DNA of 64,000 bases from Microcoleus sp. bin48.metabat.b7b8b9.023 (GCF_013299185.1 NZ_JAAFKG010000019.1:41133-105132); one strand, 5' to 3'. Positions 44,462-53,703 are shown, numbered from the stretch's first letter. A program made the numbers and translations. Notes: generated from the letters alone by a model not told the origin.

Positions 44462-45589
44462 TTAGCCCTTATATTCTTCGAGAATACTGCAATTAACGGA
44501 CATTTTTCCTAAGGAATCAGTGAAGGTAACTTCATCTTTATAATGCCGGGGCGTTTCCATCAGCAACCGCCAAGCTTCCCCAGCATCGATTAAATTCATT
44601 CGATTGGGATAGTGAACGTTTAACAACTCTTGCACCATCGGGTAATAGTTGGAGTTAATGCTAGGGAAAATGTGGTGTTCTGTATGGTAAGAGAAATTTA
44701 AGTGCAGCAGGTCAAATATTTTAGGAACCCGCAGGGAAGTAGTATTGATCAGCGGGTCATTAATGTTGGTCATCCGGCAACCCATGTGGTTGGTATAGAT
44801 GTAAAACATTGTGCCTGCGTGACCCAGTGCGATCGGCAAAATGTATGCCAGAATAACTTTAATCGGGTTAAAATCTAGGTAAAACAAGACGCCCAGATGA
44901 ATTCCCAAAATTCCGAGACATTCCAGGGCGATCGTCAATCGATCTTTCGGACTAACGGTAAACGCAGCGGGCACGTAATCCACAGATTTATCGTTGAATA
45001 ACAATACCGATGACACGTTGCGGAAGTTATGCACCAACCACGATCCAGCCATGCCTACAATGAACCACAGGGGATTGACTTCCACCGACGGTACAAATAG
45101 ATTTTGAATCCATTTTCCCCAAGTATCCGGTTGCTGGAACAGGTAATTGCGATCGGGGTCTGCTAAGGAATTGGTGGTACTGTGGTGTACGAGGTTGTGC
45201 AGCGATTTCCACTGAGTAGGTGGCATCAATAGCATACTTAGGCCTAAAAAGGCGATCGCATAAGTCAGCCGGGATTTTTTCTGAACGCTGCCGTGCATCA
45301 GATCGTGGGAGCTAAATAGCAAAACTATGATACTATTGCCCATAATCGCAGCCAAAGGCAAGTAAAGCCCTAAAAGGTAGACAGGCCAGCGATCGAGGTA
45401 GTCGGCAATTCCCCATCCCAGCAATAAAATTCCCAGATTGATTAACAGGATTGTTAATTTGCTAGGATCTGGTTCAAAGGCATTTGGTGGCAGTAGCGGA
45501 CGCAATTTTTTAACATAAGCCGATTGGTGAATTAGCGTTTCGCGATCGACAGTCTCGTCTAAAGAAATAAGCATTTTTTCTGAATTCAT
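44462..45589 (-). CDS. Membrane fatty acid desaturase
   Basis: 375 residues. Three His boxes coordinate a di-iron centre: HDLMHGS (about 110), HNLVHHSTTN (about 145) and HTEHHIFPSIN (about 310). Two pairs of hydrophobic spans lie around 45-90 and 200-255. This is the layout of acyl-lipid or acyl-CoA desaturases and related hydroxylases and ketolases. Position specificity is not readable. It is convergent with the lipoxygenase gene, which would use polyunsaturated products of such enzymes. Confidence 0.9.
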   Translation of the reverse strand: MNSEKMLISLDETVDRETLIHQSAYVKKLRPLLPPNAFEPDPSKLTILLINLGILLLGWGIADYLDRWPVYLLGLYLPLAAIMGNSIIVLLFSSHDLMHGSVQKKSRLTYAIAFLGLSMLLMPPTQWKSLHNLVHHSTTNSLADPDRNYLFQQPDTWGKWIQNLFVPSVEVNPLWFIVGMAGSWLVHNFRNVSSVLLFNDKSVDYVPAAFTVSPKDRLTIALECLGILGIHLGVLFYLDFNPIKVILAYILPIALGHAGTMFYIYTNHMGCRMTNINDPLINTTSLRVPKIFDLLHLNFSYHTEHHIFPSINSNYYPMVQELLNVHYPNRMNLIDAGEAWRLLMETPRHYKDEVTFTDSLGKMSVNCSILEEYKG

Positions 45590-45781
45590 TGTTTGCTAAT
45601 CACACCAAAATGTTAGTCAGATTGTTTTTTTGACATTTATTAGTATATCATATTTGCCGAAAAATTGGTTTCATTAAATCATTTTGTGATGATGTTTATA
45701 TGTGCGAGACAGACAATTTTAAAATCATATTTGGGTCAAAAAATGTTCAATCTCTCCGCTTCGCTTCGCCCAATGCCATGA

Positions 45782-45915
45782 GTACCTCATCTTTCTGAGA
45801 ACGGCTATAGCCTTTCTCAAAAAGATGAGGTATAACAGACTGTTTGCAAAACCAGTAAACTCAGAGGGCTCGCATCCCAACAACGTCCGCGAATCTTTCT
45901 GATAACCGCTATATA
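45782..45915. repeat. Family B element with an extra half copy
   Basis: A right end (ACCTCATCTTTCTGAGAACG) is followed directly by a complete element with CCTTTCTCAAAAAGATGAGG and a diverged right end. The remaining 45590-46114 gap has no gene. Confidence 0.75.
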
Positions 45916-46114
45916 TACTTAAATTAATACCTATTTAAAAAAATATTGATACCAATTATTATTGATTGTCGATAAATTATCTGTCATTTGCATAACTCCG
46001 GCTAGACACCCTACTGTGCCGTTGGCATACAGATGAAATGCTCTAATTTCGGTAGTAGCAATATTTTTTATAATTGGTATAAATTCAACAGCCAAACTGC
46101 CAAAGATAACTCAG

Positions 46115-47380
46115 CTAAAATTCTCCGTTACCTTGAACAATTTCTTTAATTGTTGTCAGCGTATCTAGCCCGATCAATCCCCGACGATAGCCTTTTTGGT
46201 TGGACATTCCCAGAAAAATTGCATCTCCCCGATTTTGATAGCGCCAAAACCGAGGCGAGGCATTAATAAAAGTTGAGGCGCTGTTAACATCCAGAGCAAA
46301 TTGGCGGCTTTCTAAATAAGATTCAGTGGCGATCGCGTCAGCGTGGCCGCTGCTGTAGCGGTTAATCCAGCCGATCGCAATTTCCAAACTATCAACAACT
46401 TTAAACGCGATGGTTTTGTTTAAATACGGTTGAGTCCACTCGTAGGGTTCCGCCAGCTTCAAGTCTGGGAAATCTGCGACAAGATCCGCATCTGCGGTAA
46501 TTTGAAAGCCTTTTTCTTTTAAACTGTTCCACAGCCTGACTAAGGAAGAATGCTTTTGGTTGCGATCGATCAATACTTTCTCGATCGCGTTTACCGGATC
46601 GGGCACACTTTGATGGCTGTCCAAAATCATCCACCTTGCCATCTCCAAACTACCAGTCGGCGACCAATAAAGGTAACAATTGCCCATTGCCGATCGCAAC
46701 ACCGGTGCCGTACAAAGCCTTACCACCTGCTGCACTAAACTCGGTCTACCGTAGGGAATAATTAAATTGAGATATTGGTCTTGAGTTACCAAATCGCGGA
46801 TCGAAGCGCCCCGATCCGGTGGCAATACCTGCAAACATCCTGACGGCAAACCTACCTCATCGATCGCCGAAACCAAAGCTTCACCAATTACAGCATTAGT
46901 TTGCCAGCTTTCGCTGCCACCTTTGAGAATCAAGCTGTTAGCGCTTTTGAGACACAAACCGGCCGCGATCGCCCCAAACTCTGGAAACGCCTCGTAAATG
47001 AGCGCGATCGCCCCCAGCGGCAGAGACTGACAGTACACCTGACAGCGATCGACTTGATAAGAAGCATTGATCACCCTGCCAATTGGATCTGGCATTTCCC
47101 CCAAGCGTTGCAAAATTTGGACAGTTGTCTTGATCCGTTCCGGCGTCAGCTTCAGCCAGTCCACAATCAAGTCGGGAATCGCCATGTCGCGACTCGCTTC
47201 TAGATCCAGAGTATTGGCTTCTAAAATGTCATTTTGTCGGCGTTTGAGTGCGATCGCCATTGCCTGCAAAGCAGCAGCGCGATCCGTACTTTTGGTTGCC
47301 GCCAATTCCAAAGAAGCCTGATAAGCGCGGCGGGCGACATTGGCCCCCTCTGATGAATGACTAAAATCCTCTATTATCAT
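46115..47380 (-). CDS. proA: Glutamate-5-semialdehyde dehydrogenase
   Basis: 421 residues. It reduces gamma-glutamyl phosphate to glutamate-5-semialdehyde with NADPH in proline synthesis. The aldehyde-dehydrogenase fold is clear: PLGAIALIYEAFPEFGAIAAG, LILKGGSESWQTN, and the C-terminal GMSNQKGYRRGLIGLDTL. The expected catalytic Cys region (LCTAPVLRSAMGNCYLYW) departs from the usual VHVYVD surroundings, so the nucleophile assignment is uncertain. Members of this type in cyanobacteria are annotated as proA. It follows a zinc-ribbon membrane protein gene by 4 nt. Confidence 0.85.
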   Translation of the reverse strand: MIIEDFSHSSEGANVARRAYQASLELAATKSTDRAAALQAMAIALKRRQNDILEANTLDLEASRDMAIPDLIVDWLKLTPERIKTTVQILQRLGEMPDPIGRVINASYQVDRCQVYCQSLPLGAIALIYEAFPEFGAIAAGLCLKSANSLILKGGSESWQTNAVIGEALVSAIDEVGLPSGCLQVLPPDRGASIRDLVTQDQYLNLIIPYGRPSLVQQVVRLCTAPVLRSAMGNCYLYWSPTGSLEMARWMILDSHQSVPDPVNAIEKVLIDRNQKHSSLVRLWNSLKEKGFQITADADLVADFPDLKLAEPYEWTQPYLNKTIAFKVVDSLEIAIGWINRYSSGHADAIATESYLESRQFALDVNSASTFINASPRFWRYQNRGDAIFLGMSNQKGYRRGLIGLDTLTTIKEIVQGNGEF

Positions 47381-47384
47381 TTAA

Positions 47385-47789
47385 CTAACGCCTGTAAGCC
47401 AGCCATACCATCAGCGCCGGCAGCATTGCTAACAGCACAGCGACCATTGCCCACAGAATAATATTCGGGCCCGGTGAGTGCAGCGCCAGGGGCAGCCAAA
47501 TCAATAGCGGCACCAAAATCATCCCCAGGGCTAGGGGCAAGTAGTGCGCCTTCAAACCCGGATGTGCTCTGTGCCACTGGTTGCCTGTCCACCGCCAAGC
47601 CTGCTTGTAAGGATAGTTCGTTGATAGTTGCTCGATGACGTGTCCGTTTTCCTCCAATACAAATATTTGCTGACAGCGGTTGCAGCCAAAGGCTTCTGTC
47701 AGCGTTATGGGTACGAGACGGCCGCGGCGCCGGCAAGGGCACGGGTACTCATCGTTTAAGTCAATTTTGGGAGCTTTTTGAGATGGCAC
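47385..47789 (-). CDS. Zinc-ribbon membrane protein of unknown function
   Basis: 134 residues. The N-terminal half has a zinc knuckle pair (CPC at about 17-19 and CNRC at 36-39) in a small ribbon, and a Trp-rich YKQAWRWTGNQWHRAH. The C-terminal half has two hydrophobic spans (YLPLALGMILVPLLIWLPLA and IILWAMVAVLLAMLPALMVW). It is 4 nt upstream of proA and co-transcribed with it. No function is known to me. Confidence 0.75.
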   Translation of the reverse strand: MPSQKAPKIDLNDEYPCPCRRRGRLVPITLTEAFGCNRCQQIFVLEENGHVIEQLSTNYPYKQAWRWTGNQWHRAHPGLKAHYLPLALGMILVPLLIWLPLALHSPGPNIILWAMVAVLLAMLPALMVWLAYRR

Positions 47790-47857
47790 GAGCGATCGGA
47801 TAAAAAAAGCGTTTTTGCAAAAATAATCGTTAACATATCCATTTAATCAAACTTGTG

Positions 47858-48270
47858 ATACTCCCGAACCCGAGTCATAGACGGGGATTCTTGAATAGTC
47901 CAAAGTCGGGCTTGTCTTCGGCGTTATCAAGCCACCGCTACTAACTCAGTTTGAATTTCTTCAAACATTCCGTATACTTTTGTTTTTTTTTATTTCGTCC
48001 TGCCATCACTAGCCAACAGGTACGGTAGGCTCAACATCCTGCCATTATTCGCAATGAGAGCTGTTTCGGATATGGGCCGAATATGCCCGTTGCAGGGATT
48101 GCTCCCAACTCAGGATGTTTCAACACGCAGGTGGTTATTCTTACTCGATATTTTTGATGATAACATCAACTTTTGATTAACTCTGTAAAAAATACCTAAA
48201 GAAATCTTCAAGACGGTTGAAACCGCTATCGAATTTCCCCCTACCTAAAGTCAGGAGCTTGAGTCTCGCT
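47858..48270 (-). mobile_element. Relic of an IS605/TnpB-type element (candidate)
   Basis: No intact frame. On the minus strand the lower end has GAATCCCCGTCTATGACTCG, like the right end of cyanobacterial TnpB elements. The middle translates in broken frames with fragments such as RPISETALIANNGRMLS. The upper end (about 48207-48265) has CGGTTTCAACCGTCTTGAAG and AGACTCAAGCTCCTGACTTT, which share 20 of 21 positions in the first segment with the hairpin block at 54.5 kb. The remainder of 47790-48464 holds no gene. Confidence 0.45.
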
Positions 48271-48464
48271 TCCCGGTCAATTCTGCCCAGTCGAGGCTTT
48301 TAACTACCTGTTTCGATCGATCGCCCGATCGGCTATTGTGACTTGCCAGTTATCTAATCAATTTTACCATTAACCTAGGTGTTTTCAACAACCGTTAGGG
48401 GTATATGCGATATCTTCTCGCTATACTTTCCGGGTTAGTCTTCCTGGTGTTCTTGATTTTTAAA

Positions 48465-48536
48465 AGCGGGTGACGCGATTCGAACGCGCGACATTCACCT
48501 TGGCAAGGTGACGCTCTACCACTGAGCTACACCCGC
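48465..48536 (-). tRNA. tRNA-Gly (GCC)
   Basis: Cloverleaf with acceptor stem GCGGGTG/CACCCGC, anticodon stem CACCT/AGGTG around TTGCCAA (anticodon GCC), and T arm CGCGTTCGAATCGCG. No CCA is encoded. Confidence 0.97.
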
Positions 48537-48756
48537 ATTTGCTGCGGTATTAATAATATTGCCTCACTGCTCGGAATTTGTCAAGTGTTTTTTGTAAGTT
48601 TTTTTCATAAACTCGCTGGGGCGCACCCGAATGCCTCACCCCGCCTGAAATTGCAGCAAGTAGATTGTTAAAAAAATCAGTAATTGCAGTGCTTTTGACC
48701 GCGATCCGCCGAGGGCAAAGCTACAATCAAGCTGCAATTGTGGGAGAACACTGCTC

Positions 48757-48897
48757 ATGTCAGACTTAAATCGCGGAATCATGAAGTTCAAGGGAGCTGA
48801 CAGCCCGATCGCGATCGCCATTTCAGCGATCGTCATTGGTGGCGGCATCGGCATCCTAATCTGGTGGGCGCTGCAATCAGCCTACGCCTTCAGCTAA
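48757..48897 (+). CDS. 46-residue single-span membrane protein
   Basis: The frame encodes a hydrophilic start (SDLNRGIMKFKGADSP), one membrane helix (IAIAISAIVIGGGIGILIWW) and a short tail ending AYAFS. It resembles the small one-helix subunits of cyanobacterial thylakoid complexes, but I cannot name it. TGGGAGAA lies about 10 nt upstream of the ATG, and a strong terminator follows 38 nt after the stop, which supports a real transcript. Confidence 0.7.
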   Translation: MSDLNRGIMKFKGADSPIAIAISAIVIGGGIGILIWWALQSAYAFS

Positions 48898-48934
48898 CAC
48901 GCTGCTCAAACCTAAAAATTAGAAAGCTTTAGTC

Positions 48935-48979
48935 ACAGAAGACAGAATTTTTAGGGAATTCTGTCTTCTGTATTTTTTT
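48935..48979 (+). terminator. Strong Rho-independent terminator
   Basis: ACAGAAGACAGAATT pairs perfectly with AATTCTGTCTTCTGT across a 7-nt loop, followed by a run of seven T. It belongs to the 46-residue protein gene. Confidence 0.93.
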
Positions 48980-49410
48980 GCCCTTTCGAGTGGGGTGACT
49001 GCCAGCAGGGACACCGTGATAAAATACTTGTGTGTCGCCCTCAATCAATTACTGCCCAAAAGTACCAGTACAAGGACTTCTGCGACACCACAACTAAGTT
49101 CGGCAGTGCATTAATTCGATCGCTCTTCTTGAGACTATCTGCGTTAATCTGCGTTAGTCGGTGGTTTTCTGTTTTTGTCTCAACCCTTGAAATATCATCG
49201 CTGGCGATCGATCTGCTTCATTCGATTGCCCCTTCCCAATAATATTTATCTCAAATCTGCGATCGCACCTTTAAACGAGCTGAGCTGCTTCAGATTTTCT
49301 CGATCGATTTCCCCGAAGACCTACTTTTGTAGTATACTTGTAATTCAAGCGCCATCGCGCGCAGTTATCAGACTCAAGTGTTTGCAAGGGTTGTATCGCA
49401 ACAGAAATTT
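48980..49410. other. Gap without gene
   Basis: About 430 bp between the terminator and the ABC exporter. It holds several stop-rich short frames only. The exporter promoter must lie here. No repeat family member was seen. Confidence 0.55.
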
Positions 49411-51228
49411 ATGGCAAGTTTTCGGGACATCCTTAAATACTACACCCGCTACAGTCAAATCTCAGCTCTGAGCATCGGTGCATCCAGCCTGTTTGCGATC
49501 GCGGATTTAGCTGTACCCTACGCGATCGGGCAACTCTTAAATGTATTGTCCGATCGACCTACAGACACAATAACGCAAAAATCGATCGCAGCGATCGCCT
49601 CACTTACCCAGCAGTCACCCAGCAAGATATTATCGCTATCCGTCTTGCTGGGCTTGATTTTTGTAGTAACAGTCGTCAAAGCACCCATAGAACTTTGGAT
49701 GGGAAATTGGTTCCATTGGGTAGTACCGTTGAGAGCAAGGCGGGATTGGATGAAAGGAGCGATCGGCAAAATGCTCACCTTACCCTTAGAATACTACGAC
49801 GAAAACAACGCCGGACGAATTTCCAGTCGCATCGCCAAAGGCATCGCCAACCATACTTGGACATACCCAGAAATTGCCGCTGAATTCATCCCAGAAGTCG
49901 TCCGCTTAATCGGCATTTTTGCAGTTATTTGGTTAATTGAATGGCGCATCGGCCTATTAATTTCAATTTCCTTCATATTTATCCTCAGTTTCACCCTCAA
50001 AGGCCTCCAAGGGCTGACTCAGCGCGAAGAAATTCTGGATGAATACATCGAAGATACCGAAAGTCGCAACTCAGAAATTATTACAAACATCAAAACAGTC
50101 AAAGCTTTTGCCACTGAAACAAACGAACTAAAAAAGCAAACAACCAGACTCGATCGCGAGTTGAAAGTTGTAATTCAACGCATTCACAAAGGATACGTCA
50201 TCCTGGGGACATACCGACAAGCAATCGTCCAGCTTTGCCTGTTTTCAGTTCTCGGTTTTAGTCTAGCAGCAACAGTCGCAGGTAAAATATCTCTGGGATA
50301 TTTTGTTACGGTTTACACCTTAGCAAGTATGGCCTATTCGCAACTCCGCCCGATTAGTATTATCGCCGAATTATTTGCCCGCCGCTATTCTTCAATGATC
50401 CGCTTCCATGAGTTTATGCAGTTACCAGACGGTGTTGATGCGGTGAATTTAACAGAAAATGCTGCATCCGCGTCGCCTTATAAATTTAGTGGCAAAATTG
50501 AGTTTTGCGGGCTGACATTCGGGTACGATCGCGAAAAGCCAGTTTTGCAGGATATCAATTTATTGATTCATCCGTGTCAGACTGTAGCATTAGTCGGGCG
50601 ATCTGGTTCGGGGAAATCAACATTAGTGAAACTGCTGTTTCGATATTTCGAGCCTAACTCCGGGCGCATTCTGATCGACGGCGAGGATATTTCCAGTTTA
50701 AATGTCACTGGCTACCGCAAGCGTTTAGCCATTGTCCACCAAGAAGTAGACGTGTTTAACGGTAGTTTGCTAGATAATTTGACATACGGCAACCCGAAAG
50801 CAACTTTCGCCCAGGTTGAAGAAGCTTGTCGCATCGCCAGAGTTGATGAGTTTGTGAACTTGTTGCCCCAAGGTTACTATACCGTTGTCGGGGAGCGGGG
50901 AATGCGGTTATCTGGCGGTCAGCGGCAGCGGTTGGGCATTGCTAGGGCGCTGTTAGTGGAGCCGGACGTGTTAATCTTTGACGAAGCTACTTCTAGTTTG
51001 GATTATGAGTCGGAGCGATCGATCCAGCTAGCCATGCAGAACATCTTGGGTACGCGCACCACCATAATTATCGCCCACCGCCTGAGTACAATTCGCGAAG
51101 CCGATGCGATCGTCGTACTCGACGGCGGTAAAATCGTCGAAGTTGGCAGCCACGACGAACTCTTGAACCAAAAAGGCATTTACCGTCGCCTGCACAAACT
51201 GCAAGAAACCGGCGAATTACTAAATTAA
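49411..51228 (+). CDS. ABC exporter, fused permease-ATPase
   Basis: 605 residues from ATG 49411; the frame is open to a GTG at 49378. Six hydrophobic spans occupy residues 20-320. The nucleotide-binding domain has Walker A GRSGSGKST (about 407), the signature LSGGQRQR (about 509), Walker B VLIFDEATSS and the H-loop IIIAHRLSTI. This is a half transporter of the MsbA/LmrA type, acting as a homodimer or heterodimer to export lipid, peptide or drug. No partner gene or substrate clue is adjacent. Confidence 0.93.
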   Translation: MASFRDILKYYTRYSQISALSIGASSLFAIADLAVPYAIGQLLNVLSDRPTDTITQKSIAAIASLTQQSPSKILSLSVLLGLIFVVTVVKAPIELWMGNWFHWVVPLRARRDWMKGAIGKMLTLPLEYYDENNAGRISSRIAKGIANHTWTYPEIAAEFIPEVVRLIGIFAVIWLIEWRIGLLISISFIFILSFTLKGLQGLTQREEILDEYIEDTESRNSEIITNIKTVKAFATETNELKKQTTRLDRELKVVIQRIHKGYVILGTYRQAIVQLCLFSVLGFSLAATVAGKISLGYFVTVYTLASMAYSQLRPISIIAELFARRYSSMIRFHEFMQLPDGVDAVNLTENAASASPYKFSGKIEFCGLTFGYDREKPVLQDINLLIHPCQTVALVGRSGSGKSTLVKLLFRYFEPNSGRILIDGEDISSLNVTGYRKRLAIVHQEVDVFNGSLLDNLTYGNPKATFAQVEEACRIARVDEFVNLLPQGYYTVVGERGMRLSGGQRQRLGIARALLVEPDVLIFDEATSSLDYESERSIQLAMQNILGTRTTIIIAHRLSTIREADAIVVLDGGKIVEVGSHDELLNQKGIYRRLHKLQETGELLN

Positions 51229-51287
51229 CAATTTCTGCTGAGCCCAGACTTCCGGTGCTATAAGAATCCTAGATGGACACGTGGCCA

Positions 51288-51525
51288 GAAACCGGGTTTT
51301 TAGCAAAATAGTCGTTGCAACCCTCAGATTCGGTAAAAAACCCGGTTTCTTGTAAGGTTCGTAGTGCGGACTTCAGTCCGCTTTCCGGCCGTAGTGCGGA
51401 GAACTTACACGCGCCAACTGTTAAGGTTCGTAGTGCGGACTTCAGTCCGCTTTCCCGCCGTAGTGCGGAGGACTTACACGCGCCAACTGTTTTTGTTATG
51501 GTAATCGACCGGACGCGATATGACT
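51288..51525. repeat. AACCGGGTTTTT inverted repeat and 69-bp tandem family D units with tail
   Basis: AGAAACCGGGTTTTT (51288-51302) and its complement (51336-51350) are followed by two 69-bp tandem units starting AAGGTTCGTAGTGCGGACTT at 51354 and 51423. Each unit ends in ACACGCGCCAACTGTT. The TTTTTGTTATGGTAATCGAC tail follows to 51525. Confidence 0.8.
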
Positions 51526-51614
51526 TATGTGTTCAGCCTTGAATGATTAGACTTTTAAATGTCATGTTGCAGAAAAAGAAGAATCTGCTAGGATGTTTAA
51601 CTGTGGGTACAAAT

Positions 51615-51699
51615 GGGTCGGTGCCCGAGCGGTTAATGGGGGCGGACTGTAAATCCGCTGGCTACGCCTACGCTGGTTCAAATCCAGCCCGGCCCACCA
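51615..51699 (+). tRNA. tRNA-Tyr (GTA)
   Basis: Class II tRNA with acceptor stem GGGTCGG/CCGGCCC, anticodon stem around ACTGTAAAT (anticodon GTA), a long variable arm (GCTGGCTACGCCTACGC) and T arm CTGGTTCAAATCCAG. The 3' CCA is encoded (51697-51699). Confidence 0.97.
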
Positions 51700-51770
51700 C
51701 AATTCACATAAAAGTTAAAAGTTAAAAATTAAAAGTCAAACATTTTAATTTAACATTTTTAATCTTTTAT

Positions 51771-51842
51771 GCCCGTGTAACTCAGGGGTAGAGTACCTCC
51801 TTGGTAAGGAGGAAGTCGCGAGTTCAAATCTCGCCACGGGCT
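51771..51842 (+). tRNA. tRNA-Thr (GGT)
   Basis: Acceptor stem GCCCGTG/CACGGGC, anticodon stem CCTCC/GGAGG around TTGGTAA (anticodon GGT), T arm GCGAGTTCAAATCTCGC. No CCA is encoded. It lies 71 nt after tRNA-Tyr and probably shares its transcript. Confidence 0.97.
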
Positions 51843-51848
51843 TGGATT

Positions 51849-51990
51849 CAACAGTTGACAGTTGACAGTTGACAGTTGACAGTTTTAGATATACCTCTAC
51901 CTATAAGTCCGAGGAATGAAACAGTGAATAATTTTGTTTTATTTCCCCCTCGAAGGATGAGGCTTTAAACCCATTTTTGTTGGTAAATTA
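51849..51990. repeat. Composite repeat: STRR plus diverged module G
   Basis: Four to five TTGACAG heptamers right after tRNA-Thr, then a diverged copy of the module at 5008-5111 and 57316-57424, recognisable by ATACCTCTACCTATAAG, GAATGAAACAGTGAATA and the final GTTGGTAA. Confidence 0.65.
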
Positions 51991-52051
51991 TGTGAGACAA
52001 AAACAGAATTGGCGGTTGAATTGTGTGTTCAACGGCCTATGTTTTTTAATT

Positions 52052-52384
52052 TTATTTTTTAACAGCAGCTTGCAAATAAAGCAGCGGATCTTCCGCCACC
52101 CAACCCGAACCCGAATTGTACCGAACTTCAAAATGTAAATGAGCTTGGGGAATGTCCCGTTTTCCAGTCATCCCCACGCTTCCCAAAACTTCTCCCGATC
52201 GCACTTTTTGACCGACTTGCACCGCAAGATCTTTTAAATGAGCGTAGCGCGTTTGCTTCCCCGCTTGATGGTTCACCACAACTAAATTCCCGTAATCCCC
52301 CTGCGGCCCGGCAAAGGCGACAGTCCCTCCGCCCGCAGCCAAAACCTGCGTACCCTCCGCAGCCAAAAAATCTACCAAAATTAG
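52052..52384 (-). pseudogene. M23 metallopeptidase, C-terminal fragment
   Basis: About 110 residues of an M23/LytM peptidoglycan hydrolase: VDFLAAEGTQVLAAGGGTVA, QTRYAHLKDL and the catalytic AHLHFEVRYN. The frame starts abruptly at the left end of TnpB element 2, and the rest of the catalytic domain (including the first zinc ligands) is missing. The matching N-terminal piece lies on the far side of the element at 53704-53891. The gene is therefore broken. Confidence 0.85.
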
Positions 52385-52390
52385 GGGGTT

Positions 52391-53703
52391 AGAGCCTCGT
52401 CCTTCCAGGACGACTTTATTCTATAAATCCTTTTGCCATTTTGTAGAAATTCGGTAAAATCAAACAAGGAGGTGATGCAAGTGTTCAATCTGACTTATGA
52501 ATTCAAGCTAAAACCAACAAAAACACAAGTAGCAATATTTGAGGATTGGTTGGAACAATGTCGCAAGGTCTATAATTATGCCCTGCAAGAACGTAAAGAT
52601 TGGTATAATTCGCGAAAATGTCGGATTGACGCTTGTTCGCTTCGCTCGGAATTCATCATCAGAGCTGAAACACCCAGACCAACTTACTCAACTCAATGTA
52701 AAGCCTTAACTGCATACAGGAAAACCAGCCCTGCATTACAACGTATCAATGCTCAAGCTTTACAACAAGTGCTGCGCCGACTAGAAAAGGCATTTGTAAG
52801 TATGTGGGAACAAAATCACGGATTTCCCCGATTCAAAAAAAGGGGAGCGATGAGGTCTTTTGTGTTTCCACAACTAAGTTCAAACCCAATTCAAAATAGT
52901 AGTGTGAAACTGCCTGTAATTGGCTGGGTAAAATTTTGGCAATCCCGAGCAATTCCCGATGGTGGAATTATTAAGCAGGCACGGGTGGTAAATCGTGCAT
53001 CCGGCTGGTATGTAATGCTGACCGTTGCATGGGACGTAAAAATTCCCGAGGTAATGCCACACGGAAATCCCCTGGGAATCGATGTCGGACTCACGAATTT
53101 CATAGCAACTTCTAATAGTCTTTTAGTCAAGAGGCCAAGGTTTTTTATAGACGCAGAACGCAAGCTGAAATTGCTGCAAAAACGTGTAAGTAAAAAGCAG
53201 ATTGGCTCAAATAATTGGCGCAAAGCTCAAAAAAAAGTTGCTCTTTTGCATGAATACGTGGCTAATTGTCGCAAAGATTGGCATCGCAAAATCTCTCATC
53301 AAATTTGCAATGATGTGGGGATGGTATTCGTTGAGGACTTAAATTTAGTTGGACTATCTAGAGGGATGCTGGGCAAGCACTGCTTAGACGCTGGATGGGG
53401 TCAATTTTTCACTATTTTGGAACAAACCTGTTGGAAACGCGGGGTGTACTTCCAAAAAGTGGATGCGAAGAAAACCAGTCAGATTTGTCCAAATTGCGGT
53501 GTCGCAACAGGCAAAAAAGAGCTTTCTGAGCGTACTCATATTTGCTCAAATTGCGGTTACACAACCGATAGAGATGTTGCAGCAGCTCGCTTTAGTTCTA
53601 AGTAGAGGACTTGCAGCCGTAGGGCATACGGTCAAGATGCTTGCAGAGGGTAAATTCGTCGGAATCCCTGCGAAGCAAGAATCCTCTTGCCTTTAGGCAG
53701 AGG
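52391..53703 (+). mobile_element. IS605-type TnpB element 2
   Basis: The left end carries hairpin CGTCCT-TCC-AGGACG (52398-52412). The right end carries CCTCT-GCC/GGC-AGAGG with one bulged T (53683-53703). It encodes only TnpB, no TnpA. It sits inside the M23 peptidase gene, opposite in orientation. Confidence 0.75.
52481..53605 (+). CDS. tnpB: TnpB RNA-guided nuclease, element 2 (frameshifted end)
   Basis: 374 residues from GTG 52481, chosen because AAGGAGG lies 8 nt upstream. The RuvC residues are present: Asp in GIDVGLTNF, Glu in VFVEDLNLVG and Asp in TTDRDVAAA; the zinc knuckles are CPNC and CSNC. The frame then stops early. A shifted frame (+1) continues with LSRGLAAVGHTVKMLAEGKF and ends at TAG 53694-53696 inside the right-end hairpin. 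One net base has therefore been gained or two lost near 53585-53600. The last RuvC helix is replaced by RFSSK, so activity is doubtful. Confidence 0.88.
   Translation: MFNLTYEFKLKPTKTQVAIFEDWLEQCRKVYNYALQERKDWYNSRKCRIDACSLRSEFIIRAETPRPTYSTQCKALTAYRKTSPALQRINAQALQQVLRRLEKAFVSMWEQNHGFPRFKKRGAMRSFVFPQLSSNPIQNSSVKLPVIGWVKFWQSRAIPDGGIIKQARVVNRASGWYVMLTVAWDVKIPEVMPHGNPLGIDVGLTNFIATSNSLLVKRPRFFIDAERKLKLLQKRVSKKQIGSNNWRKAQKKVALLHEYVANCRKDWHRKISHQICNDVGMVFVEDLNLVGLSRGMLGKHCLDAGWGQFFTILEQTCWKRGVYFQKVDAKKTSQICPNCGVATGKKELSERTHICSNCGYTTDRDVAAARFSSK

Noticed and set aside
51543..51725. Open frame of 60 codons
   Set aside because: Runs straight through tRNA-Tyr, so it is a shadow of the RNA gene.
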